64,000 nucleotides of DNA from Paenibacillus puerhi (GTDB taxonomy: Bacteria > Bacillota > Bacilli > Paenibacillales > NBRC-103111), in contig NZ_WUWM01000001.1 in NCBI RefSeq assembly GCF_009846885.1, positions 186,001-250,000 of the forward strand, given 5' to 3'. The notes beneath the pieces are model-generated. The model made no database searches and was not told the DNA's origin. It was given only the letters and a program-made list of their open reading frames with translations. Below, one piece after another: positions 46,504 to 55,936 of the stretch. The number at the start of each line of letters is the position of its first letter. Position 1 is the stretch's first letter. The position numbers were made by a program, and so were the translations under genes.

Positions 46504-47883
46504 ATGACAATCGAGGGAAATGAAGCAGCCCAGGCGCCGTTTACATCGGCGCGTGAGGCGGTGGACTGGATCGTGAGGTTCATTCCGCTGGCGGGCATCA
46601 AGTTTGGGCTGGACCGTATGGAGCGGCTCATGGAGCTGCTGGACAACCCGCACCGCAGGCTGAAGTTTATTCATGTCGCCGGGACGAACGGCAAAGGCTC
46701 CGTCTGCGCCTATCTGACCGAAGCGCTCCACTCGGCGGGCTATGACGTGGGAACCTTTACGTCCCCTTACATCGAGACTTACCATGAACGTATCCGCGTG
46801 AACGGGCAGAACATCAGCGATGAGGATCTGCTGGAGACGGTCAATAAGGTCAAGCCTCTGGTTGACCGGGTGGCCGAGGAGTACGGACAGCCGTCCATGT
46901 TCGAAATATCGACCGTGGTGGCGATCGAATATTTCGCGCGCACGGCTTATCCCGATTTCGTCGTATGGGAGACCGGGATGGGCGGGCGTCTCGATTCGAC
47001 CAATGTGGTGACGCCGCTGGTCTCGGTTATTACGAATATCGGCCACGATCATATGGAGTTCCTGGGCGACTCCCTCGCCTTGATCGCGGGCGAGAAGGCC
47101 GGGATCATTAAGGCAGGCGTGCCAGTCATCACCGCGGTCGACCAGCCGGAGGCGCTTGCGGTCATCGAGGAGAAGGCCGCGCAGAAGAAGAGCCGGGTTT
47201 ATGTATTGGGTCGCGAGTATAAGACGGAGCTCCTGCGGCGCGGGGAGAATGAACAGGTGTTTCATTTCGACGGATTGTTCCGCCGTATTCCGGATGTGGC
47301 GATCTCGATGAACGGCGCTCATCAGGTGAAAAACGCCGCGGTCGCCTTGATGACGCTGGAGGTGCTTAGGCAGTACTACGCTCTGATCGTCGACGACGAG
47401 GTGCTTTACCGCGCACTGCGGGCGGCCCAGTGGCCGGGACGTCTGGAGCAGGTGGCTGCTGAGCCGAGAATCCTTATCGACGGAGCTCATAACCCGGAAG
47501 GCGCCGAGACGCTGGCTGCGGCCCTTACCGATACGTATAAGTACGGCAAGCTGCATTTTATGATGGGAATGCTGTCAAATAAGAATCATACCGGCTATTT
47601 CAGGCATATACTGCCAATAGTGGATACGCTCATATTGACCGAGCCGGATTGGCTCAAGAAAGCGTCCGCCATGGAGCTGGCCGAGTTGGCCAAGCGGATG
47701 CTGACCGAGCTGGGACGAGAACATGTGGAAATTGTGATCGAACCGGACTGGAAACAAGCGTTGGATCGTTTGACGCGGATGACGGGACAGGATGACCTCG
47801 CCGTCGTTTCCGGGACGTTATATTTGATAGGGGATGTACGTTCCTGGATCAAGCATCAATCCGATTCTGAAAAAGGCTGGTGA
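46504..47883 (+). CDS. folC: Folylpolyglutamate synthase / dihydrofolate synthase
   Basis: A 459-residue Mur-ligase-like enzyme adding glutamate to folates. The ATP loop is GTNGKGS at 60-66; ETGMGGRLDSTNV, the GHDHMEFLG metal site and IDGAHNPEGAE are all present. AAAGG lies 13 bases before the ATG, which is long, so coupling to valS translation is likely. As in Bacillus, it follows valS. The stop lies just before murC. Confidence 0.95.
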   Translation: MTIEGNEAAQAPFTSAREAVDWIVRFIPLAGIKFGLDRMERLMELLDNPHRRLKFIHVAGTNGKGSVCAYLTEALHSAGYDVGTFTSPYIETYHERIRVNGQNISDEDLLETVNKVKPLVDRVAEEYGQPSMFEISTVVAIEYFARTAYPDFVVWETGMGGRLDSTNVVTPLVSVITNIGHDHMEFLGDSLALIAGEKAGIIKAGVPVITAVDQPEALAVIEEKAAQKKSRVYVLGREYKTELLRRGENEQVFHFDGLFRRIPDVAISMNGAHQVKNAAVALMTLEVLRQYYALIVDDEVLYRALRAAQWPGRLEQVAAEPRILIDGAHNPEGAETLAAALTDTYKYGKLHFMMGMLSNKNHTGYFRHILPIVDTLILTEPDWLKKASAMELAELAKRMLTELGREHVEIVIEPDWKQALDRLTRMTGQDDLAVVSGTLYLIGDVRSWIKHQSDSEKGW

Positions 47884-47890
47884 AACGGGC

Positions 47891-49279
47891 GTGAACACAT
47901 CGGAGCACATCCATTTTATCGGCATCGGCGGGTATGGTATGAGCGCCATTGCCAAAGTGATGCTGGAAATGGGCTACCAAGTTTCGGGATCTGATCTGGC
48001 GCAAGCCGAGCTGACGGAAAAGCTCGCTGCCAAGGGCGCACAGGTATATATCGGCCACGAGGCGCAGAACGTAAAAGGCGCGGACATTGTCGTCTATTCG
48101 ACGGCTCTGTCCAAGGACAATGTGGAGATGGCTGCGGCTGAGGCGTTGAATATTCCGATCCTGCACCGCTCGGAGATGCTGGCCCGCCTGATGAACGCCA
48201 GGAAAGGCGTTGCCGTCGCAGGCGCGCATGGCAAGACGACCACGTCGTCTATGATCGCGCTGGTGCTGGAGGAATGCGGCCAGGATCCGACCTTTATCAT
48301 AGGCGGAGAGCTGTTGAACGTAGGCAGCAATGCGAAAGCGGGGAAAGGCGATTACGTGATAGCCGAGGCGGATGAAAGCGACGGCTCGTTCCTTCAGTAT
48401 GAGCCGCTGATCGCGCTGGTTAACAATATCGAAGCCGATCATCTGGAGAACTACGACGGCAGCTTTGACAAGCTGAAGCAGGCTTACGCCCAGTTTCTCA
48501 GTCAAGTCAAGCCGGAAGGCAAGGCCGTCGTCTCCAAGGATGACCCTTATCTGGCCGAGATGCTGCAGGATATCCGCAGCGAAGTCATCACTTATGCGAT
48601 CGACTCGGATGCGGACTACGTCGCGCAGGCTATCGTACTGGGCGACCGCAAGGTATCCTTCGAGGTGGTCCATGCCGGTCAGACGCTAGGCACCATCCGT
48701 TTGTCCGTACCGGGCAAGCATAATGTATATAATGCGCTGGCTACGTTGATTACTTGTCTGGAAGCAGGCTTGACCTTTGACCAGGTGGCGAAGGCCATAA
48801 CGGAGTTTCGCGGGGCGAAGCGCAGATTTCAAGTGCTCGGCGAAGTGGACGATATGCTGATCATTGACGATTATGCCCATCATCCTACGGAAATCGAAGC
48901 GACGATTCAGGCAGCCAAGGCAACCGGCAAACGAATCGTGGCGGTGTTTCAGCCGCAGCGCTATACGCGAACCTATTTCCTGTTTGAACAGTTCAGCCGG
49001 TCATTTCCGGATGCGGCCGAGGTGATCATCACCGATATCTACTCGCCGGCCGGCGAGAAGCAGATCGAGGGGATTACGTCTGCCAAGCTGGTGGAGCTGA
49101 TCCGCCAAAATAGCAATTCGAACGTCAAGTACGTGCCGACCAAGGAAGAAGTGCAGGCGTACCTGCTGGGTACGGTTCGCCCCGGCGATCTGATCATCAC
49201 GATGGGGGCCGGCGATATCTGGAAGACGGCAGCAGGCTTGGCTAAAGCGCTGGAGGAACGGTCGGAAACGAAGGGCTGA
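47891..49279 (+). CDS. murC: UDP-N-acetylmuramate--L-alanine ligase
   Basis: A 462-residue Mur ligase adding the first residue of the peptidoglycan stem peptide. The N-terminal UDP-binding Rossmann motif HFIGIGGYGMSAIA, the ATP loop GAHGKTTTS (111-119) and the C-terminal DDYAHHPTEIEATI and GAGDIW motifs are intact. Start is a GTG at 47891, 8 bases after the folC stop; the ribosome site is poor. Residues 430-462 extend slightly beyond the Bacillus length. The operon ends here at a terminator. Confidence 0.95.
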   Translation: MNTSEHIHFIGIGGYGMSAIAKVMLEMGYQVSGSDLAQAELTEKLAAKGAQVYIGHEAQNVKGADIVVYSTALSKDNVEMAAAEALNIPILHRSEMLARLMNARKGVAVAGAHGKTTTSSMIALVLEECGQDPTFIIGGELLNVGSNAKAGKGDYVIAEADESDGSFLQYEPLIALVNNIEADHLENYDGSFDKLKQAYAQFLSQVKPEGKAVVSKDDPYLAEMLQDIRSEVITYAIDSDADYVAQAIVLGDRKVSFEVVHAGQTLGTIRLSVPGKHNVYNALATLITCLEAGLTFDQVAKAITEFRGAKRRFQVLGEVDDMLIIDDYAHHPTEIEATIQAAKATGKRIVAVFQPQRYTRTYFLFEQFSRSFPDAAEVIITDIYSPAGEKQIEGITSAKLVELIRQNSNSNVKYVPTKEEVQAYLLGTVRPGDLIITMGAGDIWKTAAGLAKALEERSETKG

Positions 49280-49330
49280 CAGCCGGGTGGCAGCTGTGCA
49301 GCCGGCCGACAAGGGAAAGCGATACGAGAG

Positions 49331-49366
49331 AGAGGGATGTCCTGAACAGCAGGCATCCCTCTTTTT
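49331..49366 (+). terminator. Terminator of the valS-folC-murC operon
   Basis: A 13-bp stem with a one-base bulge around AACAG, then TTTTT. Confidence 0.85.
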
Positions 49367-49434
49367 GAGGTTCTATTCAAGCTGCAACTCTCATAGTCTA
49401 GTAGCAAGATCACTGACAAGGGAGAGTTGAAGCT

Positions 49435-50823
49435 ATGACTAAAGCCAAGATGACGTTTCGTTTCTCGCAGGACCGCCGGCAAGAGGAGGGCAGCCTCCGC
49501 CGGAACTCGAAGGTCATCCCGCTGCGTGCCGAGGAATACCGGATCGTGGAAGAGTCTTCGCGTCCGATTCCGGCCGAGGAGCCGATCGCCATGCCCGAAG
49601 CCATGACGGACAGGCCTGTCATGGAGCAGCAGCAACCGGATAGGAGCGCTTCCTTGGGACCTGCGAGCCGAATGAAGCCCTTGAATGATTTTACGACCGA
49701 TTTTGGAGGCTGGCAGAGTTCCTTCGACGGGGAGCGCGATCGGACCGAAACCCCATTTCGCAGTCCCCCGGAACGACAGGTCGATCCTGAGACCGGATAT
49801 AGCGAATACGGGCCGGGGGAGGCGGGTGACGAAGATCGTCGCGCCGCAGACTCGCGCGGCCGGGACGGGAATGGGGACAGGCCGGACCGCGACCGCCGCT
49901 GGGACGACGGGGGATTCGGGGGCCATGTAAGAATTACGCGTTCCCCCGGCAGCGGCTCCTTCTTACGGATTGTCATTTCTGTCGCAGGCGCGGTGGTTAC
50001 GGGGGTGGCATTCGGATTTCTGGTGCTTTCGATGTTCTCCGCTCCCGATGGCGATCAAGCGGGACAAGCCAACATCGGCAAGACGGGACAGCAGCAAGCC
50101 GCCGGCGCATCCGGGGCAGCTCTTGGAACGGCTCAGCCAGGTTCGGGGCTCAGCGGAGCCGGGGCGCAGCCGACTTCAGCCGGCGCAGGAGTAGCTGTCA
50201 ATCTTCCGGCGCGAAGCTATACGATTTTGCAGGGAGGCGTATTCAGCACGGCCCAAAGCGCTGAGGCGGAAGTAGCGAACTTTCGTAAGAAAGGATTGTC
50301 GGCCGTGAGCGAGGCCGGTGAGAAGTTCACGGTTTTCGTAGGAGTAGCCGCGAACCGCGATGAGTCGCTTGGCCTGTCGCAAACGTACAAGGCCAAGGAA
50401 ATCGATGTGATGCTAAAAACGTATGAGATACCGGCTGTTTCGCAGATTCGCTGGAACGGCAAGCAGCCCGAGGCATTCGCCGCCTACATGAATCTGGGCA
50501 GCAAGCTCGTGCAGCTGATCGGCGCGCAGACCTCGCTGCATGTTGTGGATAAAGAGCCGAAGCCGATGGATGACAAGGCGCTGCAAGCCATTAAGACGGC
50601 GCATCAAGCCTGGTCCCAGTCGGCCCCCGCGATAAGCGACGGATTGGGGGAGGCGGGGAGAGCCGCGCTGCCCAAGCTGAACAGCGCACTCAATACAGCG
50701 GTTGTGACGCTGGAGGAGTACAAGAAAAACCCGTCGGCTTCGCTGCTTTGGCAGGCACAGACGGCCATCATGCAATATTTGGTCGCCGAGAAGGAATTGC
50801 TGAAGACGGTATCGGTTTCTTAA
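49435..50823 (+). CDS. spoIIB: SPOR-domain membrane protein, SpoIIB-like
   Basis: A 462-residue single-pass membrane protein: a long charged, disordered cytoplasmic N-terminus (1-175, rich in Arg/Asp/Pro), one transmembrane helix (177-201), an Ala/Gly/Gln linker, a SPOR peptidoglycan-binding domain (about 261-331) and a helical C-terminal part. Architecture and location upstream of maf-radC-mreB match Bacillus spoIIB, which acts in engulfment septal thinning. The name rests on layout and synteny; the C-terminal extension is longer than in SpoIIB as I recall it. GGGAGAG precedes the ATG; a strong terminator follows. Confidence 0.75.
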   Translation: MTKAKMTFRFSQDRRQEEGSLRRNSKVIPLRAEEYRIVEESSRPIPAEEPIAMPEAMTDRPVMEQQQPDRSASLGPASRMKPLNDFTTDFGGWQSSFDGERDRTETPFRSPPERQVDPETGYSEYGPGEAGDEDRRAADSRGRDGNGDRPDRDRRWDDGGFGGHVRITRSPGSGSFLRIVISVAGAVVTGVAFGFLVLSMFSAPDGDQAGQANIGKTGQQQAAGASGAALGTAQPGSGLSGAGAQPTSAGAGVAVNLPARSYTILQGGVFSTAQSAEAEVANFRKKGLSAVSEAGEKFTVFVGVAANRDESLGLSQTYKAKEIDVMLKTYEIPAVSQIRWNGKQPEAFAAYMNLGSKLVQLIGAQTSLHVVDKEPKPMDDKALQAIKTAHQAWSQSAPAISDGLGEAGRAALPKLNSALNTAVVTLEEYKKNPSASLLWQAQTAIMQYLVAEKELLKTVSVS

Positions 50824-50868
50824 CAAGAATCTGCACCTGCCGGATACCGGTTTCTCCAGTTCGGACAT

Positions 50869-50901
50869 AAAAAAAATGATCCTTTTCCGGATCATTTTTT
50901 T
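50869..50901 (+). terminator. Terminator after spoIIB-like gene
   Basis: A 13-bp perfect stem (AAAAAAATGATCC with its complement) around TTTTCC, ending in seven T; symmetrical, so it could act on both strands. Confidence 0.9.
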
Positions 50902-50934
50902 ATGCAATCTATCCCCATTCCAGGTCGGAAACAT

Positions 50935-51120
50935 GCCAAAGTGCAGGTTTTTTACATAAATGGCTTTCTGATAGGGAAAAGTCTGCAAGTATGCAGGAAT
51001 TTTATGCGATATTTCCCTGAACCAACGGGTTAAGCGGAAAATAGATGCACGGTTGCGGGAGTTTTACTTGTTGGTCAACTATCCGACAAAAAAGTTGTAC
51101 ACTCGCAGGTCTTTAAGCAC
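50935..51120. repeat. Four degenerate ~50-60 bp repeats
   Basis: Four copies of a loose unit with core TGC-N6-8-GCAGG-N2-TTTTA: cores near 50944, 50993, 51055 and 51105 (GCAGGTTTTTTA, GCAGGAATTTTA, GCGGGAGTTTTA, GCAGGTCTTTAA). Unit 2 can form a CTGCA-AGTA-TGCAG hairpin. No reading frame explains them. The rest of 51121-51225, up to the amidase stop, shows nothing. Confidence 0.45.
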
Positions 51121-51225
51121 AAGCTGGATTTGCCGCCGATGAAGCTCCAGCCGAATGTTACTGTCTTAAGTTCAACCTATATAGATGACGGGAAGCTGAC
51201 GCTATGCCCTTAACCGCAGATAGCT

Positions 51226-52626
51226 TTATCGGGAATAGCTGCTGACATACCGGTCTAGCAGGGTCGCGGCTTCGGCCCGGGTGATCGACCTGTCGGGGGT
51301 AAAGCGTCCCGGCGACGTCCCGTTGATCAGTCCGCTGTTCTTAAGCGCGGCCACGGCTTGCGCGGCCCAGTGGTCGGCAGGCATGTCGCCAAACGGACTC
51401 GTTCCCGTCGAAGCCAGAGGCATCTGGGCCAGGCGCTGGAACAGCAAAGCGACTTCAGCCCGGCTTACCGTCTGGTTGGGGCGCAGCGTGCCGTCGGGAT
51501 ATCCTTCCAGCAAGCCCGACTTGACGGCCTGATCCAATTGGGCGTAGGCCCAGTGCTTGGAGGGAACGTCCCGGAAGGCTGCCGCGCCTAGCTCCGAACC
51601 TGCTGCCGCTTCCGGGCTTTGTTTCCGTTCAAGGTCGCCAGCCTTGCCTTGTCCGGCGCTAGGAGCGCCCGAAATGCCCGCGAAGCCGGGAATCCGGCTT
51701 GCATCAACGCCTGTGCCGATCTGGCCTTCGGCAGCACCGGGGTCGCAGTCGGCGTATACGGCGCCGGACACCGAGCCCTCGACTGCTTTGCAAGCTTTCC
51801 CCGCAGGGTCCAAGTCGAATACACGATTCAGCAGCGTCACCCACTCCGCTCTAGTTAATGCCCGGGCAGGCTCAAAGCGGCCTCCGGAGGCTCCTACGAC
51901 AAGGCCGCGCTCCTTCAATCGCAGTATCGCTTCTCGGGCCCAATGCGTGCGTATATCGGAAAAACCGGTGTCCGCGGCGGACAGATATGCCTCGATACCG
52001 TCGACAATGCCCTCCGCCATCGCAACGCGAGCCGACTCGTCGGCCAGTAAAGCTGCATCTTGCGCATTCGATAAAAAAGCCGTCTCCACCAGGATACTAG
52101 GGATATTTCCCATCCTGACGACATAAACGGCACTTGGTACCAACCCGCGATCCGTGCCGCCCGCCTTGCCGAGAAATCCGTCCAGCACGAACTGCGCAAG
52201 CTCGCGGCTCTGGGGGGTCAGCGCCTTCATCTCTTCACTTGCCGGATAGCTGGACTGCGGATAGGCGTCGTCATAATAAAGAACCATTGCTCCCCGGGTC
52301 GCCGGGTTGCTGTAAGAGTTTGCGTGAATAGAGACGAAGATATCGGCTTGCTGAGCCTTGGCATAAGCGACCCTGTCGCTAAGCGACACATAGATGTCCG
52401 TGTCCCTGGACATCCTTACCTCGTATCCGCGCTGTATCAGCCGATCGCGTACCTTCTGGGAAATATCCAGATTAACGGTTTTTTCCTGCAAGCCATTCAC
52501 GCCGATTGCGCCGGGATCGGTCCCGCCGTGGCCTGCATCCAGGACTACCGTGGCCGCCAGCGCTTGTCCCGGAGAGGTCCATATGCAGAATGCCGCTAGA
52601 GCGGCCACAAGGCATTTTGCTTTCAA
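51226..52626 (-). CDS. N-acetylmuramoyl-L-alanine amidase with three S-layer homology domains
   Basis: A 466-residue secreted cell-wall hydrolase: signal peptide (1-24), an Amidase_3 catalytic domain (about 25-225; DAGHGG with His33, Glu48 after GLQEKT, SIHANS, and VETAFLSN), and three SLH repeats that bind pyruvylated wall polymer (about 232-280, 351-400 and 411-460). A Gly/Ser-rich linker of about 65 residues separates the first SLH from the others. I chose the TTG at 52626, 10 bases after AGAAAGG, giving a clean signal peptide; an ATG at 52663-52665 lacks a ribosome site and adds 13 basic residues. Likely acts in vegetative wall turnover. Confidence 0.9.
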   Translation of the reverse strand: MKAKCLVAALAAFCIWTSPGQALAATVVLDAGHGGTDPGAIGVNGLQEKTVNLDISQKVRDRLIQRGYEVRMSRDTDIYVSLSDRVAYAKAQQADIFVSIHANSYSNPATRGAMVLYYDDAYPQSSYPASEEMKALTPQSRELAQFVLDGFLGKAGGTDRGLVPSAVYVVRMGNIPSILVETAFLSNAQDAALLADESARVAMAEGIVDGIEAYLSAADTGFSDIRTHWAREAILRLKERGLVVGASGGRFEPARALTRAEWVTLLNRVFDLDPAGKACKAVEGSVSGAVYADCDPGAAEGQIGTGVDASRIPGFAGISGAPSAGQGKAGDLERKQSPEAAAGSELGAAAFRDVPSKHWAYAQLDQAVKSGLLEGYPDGTLRPNQTVSRAEVALLFQRLAQMPLASTGTSPFGDMPADHWAAQAVAALKNSGLINGTSPGRFTPDRSITRAEAATLLDRYVSSYSR

Positions 52627-52725
52627 TCGGTTCCATCCTTTCTTTACTTGGCGAACAAGTTTCATTTTCGGAAATCCAGCCGGCAAATTGCTAACAAGAA
52701 AAGACAGCGCCTGAGCTTTCGAATA

Positions 52726-52734
52726 TGATATAAT
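52726..52734 (+). promoter_or_regulatory. Extended -10 element before DUF4321 gene
   Basis: TGATATAAT: a TGn motif directly before consensus TATAAT; no convincing -35. Confidence 0.5.
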
Positions 52735-52807
52735 AACGAAGGATTCGGGCAGCTCGTCGAAGCTGTCTCGCGAAGCCCTATATTGTGAAAAAGAGGTCAT
52801 TTATACC

Positions 52808-53050
52808 TTGAAAAAAAATACGATTACGCTTCTCCTGTTGCTCCTGATCGGGCTGGTGGCGGGAACCCTGGTCGGCCAGTTTTTGTCCTCCTACTCGGCG
52901 CTGTCGTTCCTGACCAAGTCGGTCGAGCTGTCCTGGCAGCCCAAAGCGGACCTGCTCGTCATCCGCTACGATCTGGACTTTCATATCAGGCTCAACCTGA
53001 TCAGCATTGCCGGCCTTGCCGCAGGGTTTTGGGTATTCCGCAGGATATAA
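52808..53050 (+). CDS. DUF4321 small membrane protein
   Basis: An 80-residue protein with a short basic N-terminus, a transmembrane helix at about 6-30 and a second hydrophobic segment at 60-78. It matches the small DUF4321 family, found beside maf in many Paenibacillaceae; role unknown. Start is TTG at 52808 with GAGGT about 11 bases upstream. maf begins 60 bases after the stop, so co-transcription is likely. Confidence 0.75.
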   Translation: MKKNTITLLLLLLIGLVAGTLVGQFLSSYSALSFLTKSVELSWQPKADLLVIRYDLDFHIRLNLISIAGLAAGFWVFRRI

Positions 53051-53110
53051 CTCGGGCATCAGGACATGCCTATACCCATTTCACAATAATTCGAAACGAG
53101 GTATCGTTTT

Positions 53111-53692
53111 ATGTCGATCGTTCCGTTGATTCTCGCTTCCTCCTCCCCCCGAAGAAAGGAACTGCTCCAGGGGTTGAATCTGACTTTTACCACCCATCCG
53201 AGCGATGAGGATGAGACGGTCCCGCCTGGAACTGCGCCCTCGGAGATGGTGGACCTGCTTTCGCTCCGTAAAGCAAGCTCGGTAGCCAAGCAGTATGAAG
53301 CCGGCTTGGTCATCGGCTCGGATACGATTGTCGTATGCGACGACGAGATCATGGGTAAGCCGGTAAACGACCAGGACGCATTTCGGATGCTGTCGCAGCT
53401 GTCGGGCAGAGCGCACTCGGTATATACGGGCGTGGCTATCGTGGATGCGGGTACTGGACAATCCCGGGTAGCGCACTGGAAAACTGAGGTTTTCATGAAA
53501 TCTATGGATGAAGCGAGGATTCGCCGATATATTCAATCCGGGGAGCCCCGGGATAAGGCGGGAAGCTATGGCATACAGGGCCTGGGGGCGACTTTGATCG
53601 AGAGGATTGACGGCGACTTTTTTACGGTTGTAGGTCTGCCTGTCGGACTGCTCTCCGATATGCTGGAAGAGTTTGGGGTTCGCGTTCTCTAG
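53111..53692 (+). CDS. maf: Maf-family nucleoside triphosphate pyrophosphatase
   Basis: A 193-residue enzyme of the dTTP/UTP pyrophosphatase group, linked in Bacillus to septum control. The N-terminal LASSSPRRKELL (8-19), GSDTIV and the catalytic RDKAGSYGIQGLGA block are intact. GAGGT precedes the ATG by 8-9 bases. It matches the Bacillus spoIIB-maf-radC order. Confidence 0.94.
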   Translation: MSIVPLILASSSPRRKELLQGLNLTFTTHPSDEDETVPPGTAPSEMVDLLSLRKASSVAKQYEAGLVIGSDTIVVCDDEIMGKPVNDQDAFRMLSQLSGRAHSVYTGVAIVDAGTGQSRVAHWKTEVFMKSMDEARIRRYIQSGEPRDKAGSYGIQGLGATLIERIDGDFFTVVGLPVGLLSDMLEEFGVRVL

Positions 53693-53700
53693 AACACAAC

Positions 53701-53747
53701 AAGAGCATCATCCGGGCCGACGGGAGGCAGGAGATGCTCTTTCTTTA
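53701..53747 (+). terminator. Terminator after maf
   Basis: A 9-bp outer stem (AAGAGCATC with GATGCTCTT) enclosing a GC-rich loop, then TCTTT. Confidence 0.65.
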
Positions 53748-53857
53748 TGAAGCCAAGTATGAGGGCTCGGCCGGATGGAGACAAGACTTAAATCAGCCTG
53801 GGTGGACGAAGATATTAAAAGTCCTGCCTGCTTCGATGAATAAGGAGGCGGTTAAGC

Positions 53858-53923
53858 TTGCAAAATGAGAGAGGATGGAGCGAGCGGATATTTGGGAATC
53901 ATCCAATCGTCAGCAGGAAATGA
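53858..53923 (+). CDS. Possible 21-residue peptide upstream of radC
   Basis: A TTG start 9 bases after a full AAGGAGG opens a 21-codon frame starting MQNERGWSERIFGNHP. No promoter is clear. A perfect ribosome site here is otherwise unexplained, since radC starts 200 bases later with its own. The rest of 53748-54025 holds no other recognisable element apart from T-rich tracts near 53992 and 54008. Confidence 0.3.
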   Translation: MQNERGWSERIFGNHPIVSRK

Positions 53924-54025
53924 ACCGGGGCAAGCCTCTCGGATGTCGAGGGTGCGGGCCTTGATGGATGCGGCTTGCCGGCCTGTTTGCCGTTTTTTTG
54001 TTTGCTGTTTTTTGAGCGGGCGTAA

Positions 54026-54034
54026 TGGTATAAT
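54026..54034 (+). promoter_or_regulatory. Extended -10 promoter for radC
   Basis: TGGTATAAT (TGn plus consensus -10), 30 bases before the radC start. Confidence 0.6.
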
Positions 54035-54063
54035 GGAAATTCGAATGGAAAAGGGGGGAATAC

Positions 54064-54753
54064 ATGGAATCGCTCAATTTTACGTTGCGCGATGTCCCGA
54101 TTGAAGACCGACCTAGAGAACGAATGATACAGCATGGGGCTGAAGCTTTAAGCAATGCGGAGTTGCTTGCCATTTTACTGCGTACCGGCACGATTGCCGA
54201 ATCGGCTGTCCGACTGGCCGAGCGTTTGCTTAGGGAAAGCGGGGGCTTGCGCAAGCTGGCCGACGTAAGTACCGAGCAGTTGACTGAGATTAAAGGAATC
54301 GGCGCCGCCAAGGCGCTGCAAATTAAAGCCGGGATCGAGCTGGGCCGAAGAATGGCCCGATCGACGATGAACGATGCCGTTACGATCCGCTCTCCGCAGG
54401 ATGCCGCCGCGCTGTTGATGGAAGATATGCGTTATTTGCAGAAAGAGCATTTCGTATGCTTGTTTCTGAATACCAAAAATCATGTGATCGGACAAGAGAC
54501 GCTGTCGATGGGGAGCTTGAACGCCTCGATCGTACACCCGCGGGAAGTGTTCCGTGCGGCAATCAAGCGAAGCAGCGCTTCGATTGTATGCGCCCATAAC
54601 CACCCAAGCGGGGACCCGACTCCTAGTCCGGAAGATATACAGTTGACCCAAAGATTGGTGGAGGCCGGCGAGATTGTAGGGATCGAGGTGCTCGATCATC
54701 TGGTTATCGGCGACCGCCGTTTTGTGAGTTTGAAGGAACTTGGATTGATGTAA
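54064..54753 (+). CDS. radC: RadC/JAB-domain protein
   Basis: A 229-residue protein with an N-terminal helix-hairpin-helix-like region (IKGIGAAKALQIKAG, about 76-90) and a C-terminal JAB/MPN-like domain with HNHPSGDPTPSPED starting at His178. Despite the name, a direct repair role is not established for the family. AAAAGGGGGG precedes the ATG. mreB follows 54 bases after the stop, as in Bacillus. Confidence 0.94.
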   Translation: MESLNFTLRDVPIEDRPRERMIQHGAEALSNAELLAILLRTGTIAESAVRLAERLLRESGGLRKLADVSTEQLTEIKGIGAAKALQIKAGIELGRRMARSTMNDAVTIRSPQDAAALLMEDMRYLQKEHFVCLFLNTKNHVIGQETLSMGSLNASIVHPREVFRAAIKRSSASIVCAHNHPSGDPTPSPEDIQLTQRLVEAGEIVGIEVLDHLVIGDRRFVSLKELGLM

Positions 54754-54759
54754 TATAAT
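54730..54759 (+). promoter_or_regulatory. Sigma-A promoter for mreB
   Basis: TTGAAG and consensus TATAAT with an 18-base spacer, overlapping the radC stop. Confidence 0.7.
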
Positions 54760-54807
54760 AGTCAAATGCGTGAGACACGCCTTCAAATAGAGAAGGGAGA
54801 AACATCG

Positions 54808-55845
54808 ATGCTCGGATTGGGAGGATTCACCAAGGATTTAGGAATAGATTTAGGCACCGCGAACACGCTCGTTTACGTCAAAGGGAAGGGAATTGTTGTC
54901 AGGGAGCCTTCCGTTGTCGCAATCCGAACCGATACGAAGACGATTGAAGCTGTTGGTAACGACGCCAAAAAAATGATCGGGCGTACGCCGGGCAACATCC
55001 GGGCGATTCGTCCTATGAAGGACGGCGTTATTGCTGATTTCGAAACGACATCTACGATGATTAAATATTTTATCCGGCAAGCGCAGAAGCAGCGTCTGCT
55101 GTTCCAGCGCCATCCCAGCGTCATGGTCTGCGTGCCTTCGGGTATTACGGCGGTGGAGAAGCGGGCGGTAGAGGATGCTACTCGGCAAGCCGGTGCGCGA
55201 GAAGCCTACACGATCGAAGAGCCCTTCGCGGCGGCCATCGGCGCGGATTTGCCGGTGTGGGAGCCGACGGGCAGCATGGTGGTCGACATTGGCGGAGGGA
55301 CAACGGAAGTAGCGGTTATTTCTCTGGGAGGTATCGTGACAAGCCGTTCGGTCCGGGTAGCGGGCGATGAGATGGATGATGCGATTACCCAGTATATCAA
55401 GCGGACTTATAATCTGATGATCGGGGAGCGTACCAGCGAGCAGATTAAGCTGGAGATCGGCTCGGCCCTGCCGCTGGAGAACACGATCAAGCTGGAGATA
55501 CGGGGCCGCGATCTCGTATCGGGCCTGCCCAAAACGATGTCCGTCTCTTCGGAAGAAATTACCGAGGCACTGAGCGATACCTTTAACAGTATTGTCGATG
55601 CGGTCAAGGTGACCTTGGAGAAATGTCCTCCCGAGCTGTCTGCCGATATCATGGATCGGGGCATTGTACTGACGGGCGGCGGCGGGTTGCTGCGCAACCT
55701 GGACAAGCTGCTGACCCGCGAAACCGGCATGCCCGTTCTCGTCGCCGAAAATCCGCTGGATTGCGTGGCCATAGGGACGGGGCGCGCGCTTGAAAATATT
55801 CATTTGTTCCGGAAGTCAGGTCCAGCCCACAAGGCTCGGCGTTAG
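54808..55845 (+). CDS. mreB: Rod-shape-determining protein MreB (actin homologue)
   Basis: A 345-residue bacterial actin. Phosphate loop DLGTANT (14-20), second phosphate loop [14 protein letters not shown] and the adenosine motif [14 protein letters not shown] are complete. It forms membrane-associated filaments that orient side-wall synthesis. AAGGGAG is about 11 bases before the ATG at 54808. It starts the mreBCD-minCD-SEDS series. Confidence 0.97.
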   Translation: MLGLGGFTKDLGIDLGTANTLVYVKGKGIVVREPSVVAIRTDTKTIEAVGNDAKKMIGRTPGNIRAIRPMKDGVIADFETTSTMIKYFIRQAQKQRLLFQRHPSVMVCVPSGITAVEKRAVEDATRQAGAREAYTIEEPFAAAIGADLPVWEPTGSMVVDIGGGTTEVAVISLGGIVTSRSVRVAGDEMDDAITQYIKRTYNLMIGERTSEQIKLEIGSALPLENTIKLEIRGRDLVSGLPKTMSVSSEEITEALSDTFNSIVDAVKVTLEKCPPELSADIMDRGIVLTGGGGLLRNLDKLLTRETGMPVLVAENPLDCVAIGTGRALENIHLFRKSGPAHKARR

Positions 55846-55936
55846 TCCGGTTGCCCGGAGGCGGTGATCGGCGTTTGTGGGACGCATACACCGCTTCGGC
55901 GGCCTACCAAGTTCGTAAGTTTGGAAGGTGTCAGTA

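Noticed and set aside
45292-47556. About 750-codon minus-strand open frame opposite valS and folC
   Set aside because: Antisense shadow of two certain genes, Arg/His/Gln-rich composition, no start signals.
53865-54104. 80-codon plus-strand frame running into radC
   Set aside because: Ribosome site too distant, Cys/Phe-rich end arises from the T-rich tract, and it overlaps the radC promoter and start.
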